Source: Stromatinia cepivora (taxonomy: Eukaryota; Ascomycota; Leotiomycetes; Helotiales; Sclerotiniaceae). From it: a DNA stretch of 64,000 nt. Shown here piece after piece: positions 49,589 to 59,446 of the stretch. Positions within the stretch are counted from its first letter, which is position 1; each line of letters opens with the position of its first letter. The position numbers and the translations under genes are program-made. The notes under the pieces are model-generated. The model made no database searches. It saw only the letters and a list, made by a program, of their open reading frames with translations, and was not told where the DNA came from. The stretch spans positions 2,976,001 to 3,040,000 of the forward strand of contig RCTD01000003.1 of the NCBI GenBank assembly GCA_014898415.1. The letters are read 5' to 3'.

Positions 49589-50038
49589 TATATAATTTGA
49601 AATATAAGATATATTATATCCATCAATATATCGATTCAAATTTATATCAAAAAAATGATGATTCTAATATAAATATTGTTTCGTTTTTAGCTAATACACT
49701 AATTTTCCAATATAAATCCGACTATTTGCAATTAGTTTTTATCAATGATCCTTCAGAATCACACAAGGGCTAGCTTTACCCCTCCTTTTGGAAAAGACCT
49801 GGTATTCCGTCAAAGGAAAAAGGCTTCAAGCATTCCATTAGGATTCTGTTTGAAACAGAAATGCAGTTATTATCGTATATGAATCCGTTCATTATACTCC
49901 TTAAGAATAGTATCAAAGGCTTTATCATTATCATTATCGTATATAAATCTGTTCATTGTATTCTTCAAGAGTAGTACCAAAAGTTTCATTATAATCTCAA
50001 CTTCAATATCTTCAACTTCAATATCTTTAACTTTATAT

Positions 50039-50464
50039 TCAAAATTCTTCAGTTTTCCGATGGGATTCTGAAGGTTCTTTATATGCTTTCGTTTTTTCGT
50101 CCTTTTGTTTGAATGATTTGTATGATTTAAGGATTCGCTTTCGAATTTCGTAAAATAGAGTAGGGTTCGGTTTGTATATTATATTCATATTTTTCGAATA
50201 AATCTTTTCAATTCCTTTTCCTTGTTTTCTTGATTCGAAGGTTTTTTGTAGTATTTTTGGTAGATTTTCGATAATATTCCGAAGGGTTTTCGAAGACTCG
50301 TTTCGAGGCCAAATTCGTATATGTTTGGAAGGTAAATTTTCGAAGGTTTTCGAAGGTGAATTCCGAAGGGTTTTCGAAGGCTTATTTCTAAGCCCAATTC
50401 GTATGTATTTTGGAGGTAAATTTCGAAGGTTTTTCGATAAGATTTGAAGGCTCTTATGAATCAA
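50039..50464 (-). CDS. Repetitive ORF in element F (unknown)
   Basis: 141 open codons on the element's sense strand, near its 5' end. The first 70 residues are a duplicated unit (KTLRNSPSKTFENLPSKHIR and NKPSKTLRN / NESSKTLRN), followed by a basic tail rich in K and E. It reflects a duplication of about 110 bp in the DNA (50260-50450). The position is where Gag would start, but no Gag motif is visible. It may be a degenerate Gag leader or simply an open frame over a tandem repeat. Confidence 0.3.
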   Translation of the reverse strand: MIHKSLQILSKNLRNLPPKYIRIGLRNKPSKTLRNSPSKTFENLPSKHIRIWPRNESSKTLRNIIENLPKILQKTFESRKQGKGIEKIYSKNMNIIYKPNPTLFYEIRKRILKSYKSFKQKDEKTKAYKEPSESHRKTEEF

Positions 50465-50525
50465 AAAAATGAGGTTATTCCCAAAATTAACCGATGAGTT
50501 GTTCTTAAGGGTGAATGAAAAGAAT

Positions 50526-50716
50526 TGTGAGAATCACAGTAAAGAATCGGTTAATTTCGAATAATAATAGGTTTGGGTTTAGAATCAAGACTTTTCATTA
50601 CTTTCTTTCTAATGGTATTGAAGAATTCCCCTTTATATAGGTGAAAACTCTTCAAACTAGCGTACAATTCGGCCCGCTTTCGGCTAGCCCTAGTTTCGTA
50701 GTTGAGGTTCGTAACA
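50526..50716 (-). repeat. Element F 5' LTR (191 bp)
   Basis: See element F. Directly followed by the TAAAT duplication at 50717-50721. Confidence 0.9.
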
Positions 50717-51814
50717 TAAATATTTTTAAGAGATGAGAATATTGATAAATTTAATGGTTGTAGTATGTATGATATATGTAGTAATAGAAATAGAAGATGG
50801 ATATTGTTTTTGAAGTATTCAAATATAAATTTAGTGGTTTTATGATTTCTATGATTATTTAATATAAATAATCTAGTTTTTTTAGATTGGGAAAAGATAG
50901 TTTAAAGAATAAAGATTGTTTTTAATTATTCAAATCCTATAGTCTTTGTTATTTATTTATTATTTGTGGTAATGAATTTCTATTCTTTATATAGAATAAG
51001 ATTTATAGGAAATTATTATTATTGTATATATTTTCTTTTGAAAATAATGAATGATTTGAATGTTTATTCTGTTGTTGAAATATATTTAATAAAAGATATC
51101 TAAACTCTTGAATTAAATTGTTTTTTTTTTGAATAAAATAATATTTTGAATTTCCTATTATTAAGTTATTTAAATTTTGATCTTTTATAATATCAATTTC
51201 ATTTATATTCTATCGGTTTTTGGGTTTAATATGCTTAATCGAGGGCAAATTGAGCTTTTCAAATTATTTGTTAATAATTTCATTAGTAGTATTTGAAATA
51301 TATGTAGAATCGATTCGATATTGTCTTTTGGTTCTAATTTCAGGGTTCTTTTTCAAAAAATTCTGTATTTATTGTTTTTCAAATGAAGAATCATTTTTTT
51401 TTATTTCGAGAAGGTTTTCATTTATTTCCTTTATTTGTCGATAAATAAGGTTAGTATTTAATGATTCCTATATTAATATTTAATCTATTAATACTCTTTT
51501 TTGAATTGGAGTTATCTTTTGTATATTTTATGTATTATTTTATAAGATAAATGATTGTTTATTCGATTTTGAAGTGTAGTATAGGGAATATTATATTTCG
51601 AGTTGACCTGATATATAATTAGTTTATTTGTAATTGTATTAAAGATTATAACAATATTATCTTTCGTATAAGTATTCGTTATATTATAAATAATAATATA
51701 TTCAAATTTCAGATCGATTGATTGAATGGTTGTTGAATTATTAAAGATTTAATAAAGAAGATTGTTTAAAATGGGGTGGTTTTTTAAGGTGGCCCAAAAG
51801 AGGGGTATTAGACT

Positions 51815-52052
51815 TATTAATGATTTTAGTCAAGTCGATCTTTTGAAGAGATGCTTGTTTGATTGTATTTTCTTTGAGTAAAACAATTGCTATTTTAGCT
51901 ACATTGTTTGATTGTGATTTAATTACCCATAAAAGCGTTTTTGGTATTTTCTCTTCCCTGCCCTCACCCAAATGTCGGAAATTCTCTACGCTCTTCCATA
52001 TCTTAACAAGTTCAAGTTTTTTGTTGTTTGTTTTTGGAGTGCCTACAACCTC
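51815..52052 (-). pseudogene. Possible C-terminal fragment of another pogo-type transposase
   Basis: One minus-strand frame reads TPKTNNKKLELVKIWKSV, then KTLLWVIKSQSNNVAKIAIV and LLKENTIKQASLQKIDLTK, up to the TIR of element G. Fungal Fot/pogo transposases often end with a T-P-K-T segment followed by a Lys/Leu-rich helix of the L-L-K-E-N-x-x-L-x-x-x-L kind, which this resembles. It is not strongly AT-shifted, as expected for a single-copy remnant that RIP ignores. Its catalytic part is absent. Low confidence. Confidence 0.3.
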
Positions 52053-52293
52053 TCATCCGAGCTTGCTGTAGCCATTCACCACTCGGAAAGATGAGGTGAG
52101 AGGTGGTCAGCTGAGAGTAGTCGCTGAGATTGGTTAAGGGTGAGTTAAGACTTGCCGGAAAAGCGGAAGTTTGCTTTAAATGGTTAGAACCTTGGCGTTC
52201 CATGGCCCTCCCCAAAACAATACTAACATCTGATATTCATTCATATCTTAATTCAGTATCTGCCATAGTAGCGACCATCAATATTTATAAATC
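52053..52293 (+). promoter_or_regulatory. Upstream region of the hydrolase gene
   Basis: Short unique stretch of normal composition between the transposon boundary and the ATG at 52294. No TATA box or other element could be fixed; the leader just before the start is A/T-rich (AATATTTATAAATC). Small overlapping open frames here are not convincing genes. Confidence 0.35.
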
Positions 52294-53448
52294 ATGCAGC
52301 AACAAGTACACGGATTTGTCGACCCTAAATTTATGGAGGTGTCGAAGACCTTTCAAAACTATCTCGAAAATGAAGAAGAATTAGGTGCGTCTATCGCTGT
52401 TAACATCAATGGAGAAACTGTGGTCGATATCTGGGGAGGATTTAGTACACAGGATAAGACCAAGCCATGGGAACGTGACACAATTGTCACTGTCTTCTCT
52501 ACAACCAAAACTGTTTGTACTCTTGCTGCCCTGATACTGATAGATCGGGGACTTCTCGACATAAACGAAAAGATCTATAAATACTGGCCTGAATTCGCGA
52601 GTGATGGAAAATCATCCATAGAGATTAGACATATCTTATCACATACTTCTAGACTATCAGGTTGGGATGCGCCAATGATGATGGAAGACCTCTTTGATCT
52701 CGATCCGAGTGTTGCGAAGCTCGCGAAACAAGAACCTTGGTGGACTCCAGGATCAGCTTCTGGTTATCATTTGTACACTTATGGGTTTTTAATCGGCCAA
52801 CTGGTTCGCAAAGTTACTGGTAAAACTTTGAAAGATTTCGTTGCCCAAGAAATTGCCGGATCATTAGGAGCGGATTTTGAGATTGGAGCATCAGAGCAAA
52901 ACTGGCACCGAATATCGCCTCTTTTGTTCCCAGTTTTAGACACAAGCGCGGCTTTTCCGATTGACACGACTTCTATACCAGCAAGAACTTTCAATAATCC
53001 GGCGCTGGACCCCTCTCTTGTTGATACTCGAAGATGGAGAGAAGCTGAAATTGGTTCAGTTAATGGTCATGGTAATGCTCTCTCGATAGCTACCATGCTC
53101 AGTCCGATCTCGCTTGGAGGTGAAGCAAAGGGAGTACGTTTTCTGTCACAGAAGACAATTGATCTTATTTTCCAGGAGCAGTCCAAAGGAATTGACTTGG
53201 TCACTGGGATGAACGTTCGTTTTGGTATCGGATTTGCGCTTTCTGGAAAGGACACAGACTTGAAATGGTTACCGGAAGGACGAGTATGTACGTGGGGTGG
53301 GTACGGTGGCTCCATCGTTATCATGGATCTTGATCGTCGTTTGACAATATCGTACGCTATGAACAAAATGGATGCTGCTGGGGGTTTAGGTTCAGACCGT
53401 ACAAAAGCGTATGTAAACGCTATATATAGTGCAATTGGCGCACTCTAG
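52294..53448 (+). CDS. Beta-lactamase/EstB-type serine hydrolase (penicillin-binding-protein fold)
   Basis: 384 aa, single exon, no signal peptide seen, so probably cytosolic. Motifs of the serine beta-lactamase-like superfamily are in order: S69-T-T-K72 in VFSTTKTV (nucleophile and general base), LSHTSRLSGWD at 115-125, GYHLYTYG at 157-164 (the tyrosine motif of EstB-type esterases, followed by VRKVTG) and WGGYGGS at 334-340 in place of the K-T-G/H-x-G motif. The length matches fungal members, which include LovD-like acyltransferases and esterases of secondary metabolism as well as uncharacterised esterases. The substrate cannot be read from the sequence and no biosynthetic cluster is visible around it. 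It begins only about 480 bp from the transposon boundary yet its frame is intact. The start is the first in-frame ATG after an AT-rich leader. Confidence 0.9.
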   Translation: MQQQVHGFVDPKFMEVSKTFQNYLENEEELGASIAVNINGETVVDIWGGFSTQDKTKPWERDTIVTVFSTTKTVCTLAALILIDRGLLDINEKIYKYWPEFASDGKSSIEIRHILSHTSRLSGWDAPMMMEDLFDLDPSVAKLAKQEPWWTPGSASGYHLYTYGFLIGQLVRKVTGKTLKDFVAQEIAGSLGADFEIGASEQNWHRISPLLFPVLDTSAAFPIDTTSIPARTFNNPALDPSLVDTRRWREAEIGSVNGHGNALSIATMLSPISLGGEAKGVRFLSQKTIDLIFQEQSKGIDLVTGMNVRFGIGFALSGKDTDLKWLPEGRVCTWGGYGGSIVIMDLDRRLTISYAMNKMDAAGGLGSDRTKAYVNAIYSAIGAL

Positions 53449-53931
53449 AGTCTCTTACCAGCATCCACGCCAATCTCTGATGAGATTGATTTTATATTTC
53501 AATAAATGTTCGTCTTACTTTATGGAACGCTGGTATACGTGACTTCTGACAATAGTAGTCGCCTTACATGACCCCGAAAGAAGCAAGGAAGCAACGTCAA
53601 TCGTATCAACACGAGTACTCATGGCAATCCGAGGAGGAAAATCGAGTCAAATGCAAAAAATAAGGAAGCCCTTTAGGTGGGTTATTTTTTTGCAGTATCA
53701 GGTAAAGGAAATGAGAAGTGTTTAAAATGCATTTCATCAAACGCTGTCTCTTGATCATCTCAAATGTAGTTGCAGAATATTGCATCTCATTACATATCCC
53801 CGACTGAACCAGTTTCTTTCTCAAAAATTTTGGACTCTGAAACCGCGGGGCATACTTGGCTGAGTTTTGTCGAAGTGCTATCTCCCGCCGCGAATCTGCC
53901 ATAGAATGTATAATATAAATGTTCCCCATCG
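53449..53931. other. Intergenic region between convergent genes
   Basis: 3' flanks of the hydrolase (+) and the HET gene (-). AATAAA-like sequence at 53500-53505 (TCAATAAATG) could serve hydrolase polyadenylation. The 107-codon minus frame at 53606-53929 has no recognisable features. Confidence 0.5.
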
Positions 53932-55924
53932 CTATTTTAACAATATATTCCTCAATTCAAGTCCCCATTCCAATGCTTCTCCATGCATAACACCATGCAA
54001 ATATGCTTCTCCAACCAATTCATAGGATTCATCTTCACATTTTCGAAGTATGAATGGAGCTGAAGCACCTGCCAAAAGCCAAACTTCATCGAGCGGACGT
54101 AGCGATTGTGCCCCGATGCCGAGATAGCCATTGCGAGTTCGGAATAAACTTCGCGCGTCGTTTGCGGCTTCGATTTCTTTCTCAAGTTGAGAGAAATCCT
54201 TTTTGCTGTATTTGCGCTGTTGTTTTTCCGTGATACTCAATCGCTGCATGGAATATGCTGCTTGAGCACCGTTGCGTACCCATTCCTGATATTGTGCTAC
54301 AAGTTCCTCGCACTGTTGTGGTGCCGGATGTTCTTTTTGGTACGCATCGGCTAGGAGAGTGCGCCACAAAACTTCCCGCGAAGATTGAAACCTGTTGATT
54401 CATGGGATTAGCAGATTTACGGAAGTACAGGCGCTTTCGAGAAACTCACTTGCCACCCATCGAAAGAGGATATATAGGATCGAGATGAGCTGCAACTTCA
54501 TATACTCCATCCAAGAATTCCATCGGGTGTAATGACTTGTTCTTCTGTTTCACCTTTTCACAGATTGCATCGAGCGGTATGCCCTGCAGCTTCAAAAGGG
54601 TAGTATCTGTCTCCGAGAATTCCGGTCTCCATCTCAAATCACCACATGCACTCCAACCACAGTCGCCACGCATTGACAAAGGTAGAGGTCTCCTCGGAGC
54701 GCTATAATCTGGGACCCATGTTGGTAGGTCAGGTATAGACGCTACTGAATCCTGAACATCGGACAAGATTCCAAGACCATAACATCGGAGTAATGTTCTA
54801 GCAACAGTGCTATACACATCTTGTGCGGCGATTTCATAATTGGGTGAAAGGGCATTTGGGAATTTCGTGAATGGAAGACTGTCCTTTCTCGATAAACCAA
54901 GCAGACCATAAATAATGTCGCGTTTATCAGAAGCCTCACAATATCTATGCGCGCGAAGAAGATATCGAAACAAAGGAAGAATTTGAGTGGATTCGCTCCC
55001 TGCTCGAGTGGATTCAAGCTGTATTACTGCCATCTTAAAACCAGTGTCCGAGTTCAGTAGTATCTGATGCTTCTTCAGTCGCCTGCCAATCAATCCATCA
55101 CCAGGAAAAGTCGTCAAATTGTTAGTGTTCAGTTCTTTATACCATCCCGTATGGGTCAAGAAGGACAATGTTTTCGATACCATTTCCCAAGGAACTATAT
55201 TCTTGCCACAAGAAAGGATTACATTGTTCCCCATTGTCACTTCTTGTACAGCCCAAATCCCCGAGAACCAAGGTCTGTTGAAGAAGGCTATCAGGCTTAG
55301 CCATGATCGCAGTTGTAGGGGAACAATATTGAGCCTCTCGAAGTAATTCTTCTGGTAGTCCCAATCCAAACTAACTAAATTCGACCACTCATCACGTGGT
55401 ACCGAAGATAGTGTTTTGAGCGCTTTCAATGCATCAGAAGTGAAAGCATCTTTCTTCCCAAGCCAGGCGATGACATTTCGAGCTTTCTTGAGTATATTTG
55501 GTATGATCGAAATTTGGGCAGTGCGATCCATGGCATCTTCTGGATTGATGCATACAGAATCAATCCAAATATATCGTATCTTCGCCTTTCTAGAAGCTTT
55601 TGCACTAATATCTCTCCCCGCCTTGACTGCTTCCTTTGCAACCCCACAAATTTTCAATATCTTGCCATCGCAAAGTATGATGTGGTTCCGTGGAACCAGA
55701 TCTCTGCGAGAATGAGATACAACGTCGAATGTCGGAGCTTCAGCAAGTTCCACTACATGAAAAGAGTATTTGGTGCGACCCCATAGTTTTGATCTTATCT
55801 CAAGCAGTCGTATAGAAGTGGGAGAAGGGAGGATTGTGTAGGTAAATGGTTCGTCGCTTGCATATTTGCGTTTTGGAAAACCTATGAAGTCCATTTTCCG
55901 TGAGCTTCTTGATTGCGGCAGCAT
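53932..55924 (-). CDS. HET-domain (heterokaryon incompatibility) protein
   Basis: Two exons: 55924-54450 and 54391-53932, joined over a 58-bp intron (GTGAGT...TGCTAATCC...CAACAG) to give 644 aa. The split codon AA|G gives GGK-FQSSREVLWRTLLAD. HET domain (PF06985) about residues 67-230: FDVVSHSRRD stands where S-Y-x-W-G-D is usual, then IWIDSVCINPED (117-130), ARNVIAWLG and FFNRPWFSGIWAVQEVTMG (214-232). Beyond it are DIIYGLLGLS (336-345), PTWVPDYS and, in exon 2, the typical ending YELVGEAYLHGVMHGEALEW. HET proteins trigger cell death or growth arrest after fusion of incompatible hyphae, or serve in NLR-like immunity. No NACHT, ankyrin or Goodbye partner domain is fused here. The noncanonical first motif is the odd point. 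The start could also be Met11. Confidence 0.9.
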
Positions 55925-56862
55925 AGGGCAAGATCGAATGTTTTGAGCAATTGATGGAAAATATAAACGATCTGTAGTTACAAGAGAAAAGGGATCAGAT
56001 TAATGTTCGAAAATTCAAATTTCGGGGTTATCGACAAGGAAAGAGCAACTTTATCGTCCAGAACTACTCCATTCCCACTGAGCTTGGAAGGAACAACCTT
56101 AGTCGGATTAACCATGATCCGAGGAACTTTTCTGCAACAGTATTGTGTTATCTTTTAATTTTTATGGTCCTTCAGTGTCCATCACTTGTACAATCCATTA
56201 AAGATAGACGCACGACAAAGTCTGGTGAGTGAAACGGGAGAAAATGAAAGTGTCCCTTTTTACAGGCATGTTTTCAAATAACCGGATGCAAGGTATCAGG
56301 GGCTTCATAAGACGGAGTAAATTATTCGGAGAGTAGAATAAATATAATCTTGCTGAAAAAGGTACAATTTCTTTCCACCTCTGGTCATCCTTGTGACGAC
56401 TGCGCCACCGTTTTCAGAAGACGGTCTTCTAGAGCCCACCTTTGCATAAAATGTTCACGTAGGCTCTTCTCGTACACCTATTTTTGGTCTCGTCTCAATG
56501 ACTTAGTGGTATGGACATAATGCTTGGTGGCACGGCATTTGCGAGTCTAAAAAAAGAGTACTACTCCTTATATATCCTGATAGAAATATGGTCAAAAAAT
56601 CCCCTAGTTTGAGCTTAAGTGACTCCTGCCATTTAATGTAAACCTCGTGAATATGCAATGAGGCGGTCATGAATCTGACCAACAGTTAAACCAATGAAAG
56701 CTCGACAAAATGAGCCTGGGGCTTCCTAAGCGAACACTAGTATTAACGGGTGCTAAAGCTTTCCTATTAATAAACACTCTTTATATCCTCCCAGTTCAAC
56801 TTTCTATTATTCTTCACCCACAAACTCCCTTCTCCCCTTTTGAACAGACTGAATAAAGTTTA
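55925..56862. other. Intergenic region, 5' of HET gene and of the kinase-like pseudogene
   Basis: About 940 bp of unique sequence between divergently transcribed features. No RNA gene, repeat or motif identified. Confidence 0.5.
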
Positions 56863-57529
56863 ATGACCAGCAACGCGAATCAGCTTGAATGGGACTATCG
56901 CTAGTGGAAGTGAGTAGTGGTTGTGGGGAGGGGATATCCATTACAATCATCTGCAATGGCAAGAGCATGATTGTGAACTTTCTTCCACTTGAGCCTCTTA
57001 ATGGCACCATAGAAGGGCCGTTGGTCGCGCGCTATGAGGCTTTTCTTGATGAAACCGAGGAAGAGGACCTTGCTGTTGAGGAGGAAATTTTAGACATGAT
57101 TTTCGATGTAGGAAAACCATTATTTGCTAGACTGGCACCTCCGGTTACGAAGAGAGAGCAAGCCATGAATCTGCATTCTTTAATCTACCCGGAAAATTTT
57201 CACTTGCGTTTTGCCACGATTGATGTTAAGGCGGAGATTTTGGAACAAAAACAGCAGACCGAGCAGGACATTCCTCAACCTCCCACCATTATCATAGGAA
57301 GAAATGGGCAACTCAAATTCGGGAGATAGTTAATTTATTGCATGAGATTGGAATTGTGTGGGGGGATGGCAAGCCCCATAATGTACTTATCCATGGGAAT
57401 ACGGATGATGCCTGGCTTATTGATTTTGGGGGTAGTTGGACGGATGGTTGGGTAGATGAGGAAGTGATGGAGACATTGGAGGGTGATGAGCAGGCTGTTG
57501 AGAGGATTTTCGAGTTTTTAGAAGTTTAG
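56863..57529 (+). pseudogene. Fungal protein-kinase-like gene with internal deletion
   Basis: Two kinase-gene parts lie in different frames. The N-part (56889-57329, 146 codons) has SSGCGEGISI, APPVTKREQ and HSLIYPENFHLRFATID, features of the N-terminal extension of a fungal atypical kinase family. The C-part (open from about 57300) reads KKWATQIREIVNLLHEIG, then GIVWGDGKPHNVLI (catalytic loop, Asp and Asn present), WLIDFGGSWTDGWVDEE (DFG-like) and GDEQAVERIFEFLEV to a TAG at 57527-57529. Between them the glycine loop, VAIK lysine and alphaC helix are missing, and the frame changes without a GT donor that would make an intron, so roughly 150-200 codons seem deleted near 57290-57300. Upstream, an ATG at 56863 reads NQLEWDYR before a stop, perhaps the original start now shifted by one base near 56902. 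A shortened, functional pseudokinase is less likely. Confidence 0.65.
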
Positions 57530-59446
57530 GCGGAGGGAGAGCGACATTTTCCACTGGAATATGGCTTCTCTGGGTTAATACCCACGATTATTTACTCTAT
57601 TGCCATCAATATTCTCCACTAATTATTTCTTATCCATCATCAATGATCTGAAACTTCACCATCACTTATTATTTGTCGCTCTCCCAACTACAAGCACAAG
57701 CAATTCACCCAATTTTATTTTCCCCTCTATATAAATAGAAAAGATAAATATACCCCCCTCAAATCCTCTATAACCTTGACTACAATTATCATTGATATCC
57801 AAAATTTATAAAAATACTCAAGAAATAGAGATATACAAAAGACCTCAACATCACACGAATGAACAAAACAGAAATAAATGCAGGATTGCAATCTTACTAT
57901 GAACTTTCACAGCAAGAAATAAGATGCTATTGATCAATCCATTCATCCAAAGATTTAAATATATACAAGAGGTATCTGCATATAGGTGGAATGATAAGAT
58001 AGATGCACAAATGAAAGCAACCACTTGAAATCTCACCATCTCACCATCTCACCACCTCATTCTCTCATCCTCATTGAAATCAACAAAACACCTATACCCA
58101 AATCAAATGTCTACCACAATCTATATCAAGGCGTGCATCCATTCAAAGACCAGAAATTAAACACGGGACATTGTAGATAGTTGGGGCATGGTAATCTGCA
58201 AAAAGAAAAGAAAAAAAAGCAGTGTAGGTAGACCAAACAAATTCTCAGCTCCTCAACAAAAAAAACCTGCAGAAAACTAATTTGAGGTGAAAATTCTGCA
58301 GCCGTATGTATGTATGTATATATGTATACCATCCCATGTATGGTTGTGCTGGGAAAGGACCCGGATGGGTAGGTAAAAAAAAATGAGAGGAAAGAAATTG
58401 CATCTTTGATTTTTGATACCACCCATATACCAACCATCTTGATATTTGAAATCTGCTATTTCAATAAAAACCCAACCATTCTTTAATTCCCCCCTCTTTC
58501 CTTTCATCCTATTCTCAACTTGAAAGACTTCTTAATACCCAAACCATCTTCATTTTTCCCTACACATATCTAGACGCCTATAAAGAAAGAAAGAGAGAAA
58601 GAGAGAGGAAACACTCACAAGACCTCAAGAGGGGTAAATATTATACTTCATACATTTTCAACTACCTATTACTACCTATTTCTAACTACTAACAACTACA
58701 TGCTCCAACCACTTTCCATCCCTTTTTTCTCTCTAATTCTCTGTTCCCAGCTCAAATCACAACCATCCATTCAGTTTTTAGTATCCACCAGCCTCCCAGT
58801 CCACTCAATATACATATACAATAACAACAAACTTATACATCTCCACCACGCCATCAACCCACCACATGGTATCAATATCTTTTGCTCGCCCAATAGTGCG
58901 CCTTCGAAAATTAAAATCAAGCTCAAATGCATACAACAACATTCCCATTTTCCCTCTTCCTTATACTCTCATACACCAGTACATCCTACAAAATACCTTT
59001 TTCATGATCCAGATCATTACATGCGCCTGTTCTCATAGATCTTTCTCATATCTTTCACTGTCCCTCACCTAGATCACAGACAAAAACGCTAACACGTTCT
59101 TAGATCCATCCTCCTATAGAATTTATATCCTCCCCAGCATTCTTACTCATCGTCCCAGCACACCAAAGCAAAATTAGAACAGCCCAAGAAAAAAGCGAAG
59201 GAAAAAAGCGCAAGACTCCAAACAATCGTATGGTCCAATCTGCACTAGACGGACCTAACACAATACACTACAAGAACTGAACCAAGAATCACAAACGCCA
59301 ATATCTATGGATCGCCATGAGCCATAACAACACACCTCTTCTCCTTCGAAAGTGCGAGAATTAGGTGGGGGTACTTCGTTCCACTCATCTTGACAATCTC
59401 GACCTTTAGACTTCAGATCAAAAATTCACAAATCGAGCACCGACTT
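57530..59446. other. Gene-free 1.9-kb interval
   Basis: Unique sequence with pyrimidine-rich stretches on the plus strand (for example ATCTCACCATCTCACCATCT near 58035) and a GA-rich run at 58583-58612. These are typical of fungal UTR or promoter DNA. The final part is the 3' flank of the folliculin gene. Open frames at 58126-58437 (-) and 58700-59038 (+) have no recognisable domain. Confidence 0.5.

Larger units (their letters stand above)
48099..50716 (-). mobile_element. Element F: 2.6-kb non-autonomous Gypsy-like LTR element, youngest of the nest
   Basis: 191-bp LTRs (48099-48289 and 50526-50716) and a perfect TAAAT duplication (48094-48098, 50717-50721). I count five differences between the LTRs, all C/T on the plus strand. 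On the minus strand the LTR starts TGTTACGAACC, and the interior ends CTTCGGAAAGGAAGGCTC directly before it, a purine tract like those of D and E, so it points left. Base composition is clearly less AT-rich than the surroundings. No pol domain is present; the interior holds tandem-repeat blocks and MITE H. Confidence 0.85.
45692..51814 (-). mobile_element. pogo/Fot1-like DNA transposon G carrying two nested LTR elements
   Basis: Terminal inverted repeats start AGTCTAATACCCC (45692 inward and 51814 inward) and stay similar for about 28 bp (..CTTTYGGGCCACC). Each is flanked by TA (45690-45691, 51815-51816), the target of Tc1/mariner/pogo elements. After subtracting E and F with one TSD copy each, 1,820 bp remain, the size of Fot1-type elements. 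On the minus strand 51595-51561 reads YNIPYTTLQNRIN, the psq/CENP-B helix-turn-helix pattern. Farther on, FLKKNPEIRTKRQ and HIKPKNR.NINEID fit the F-x-x-R-H-P-E-L and P-x-N-x-x-N-x-D-E segments before and at the first catalytic Asp. RIP-decayed. It marks the end of the AT-rich block. Confidence 0.75.

Noticed and set aside
1..51814. Mitochondrial or bacterial origin of the very AT-rich block
   Set aside because: LTR retrotransposons with target duplications, a pogo-like transposon and RIP-type transitions are nuclear fungal features. No mitochondrial genes or rRNA/tRNA clusters were seen.
53606..53929. 107-codon minus frame next to the HET gene
   Set aside because: Lies in the 3' flank downstream of the HET stop and continues no HET domain; no features of its own.
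58700..59038. 112-codon plus frame in the interval before the Lst7 gene
   Set aside because: Low-complexity Ser/Pro/His composition from CT-rich DNA, no domain, no splice or promoter logic.
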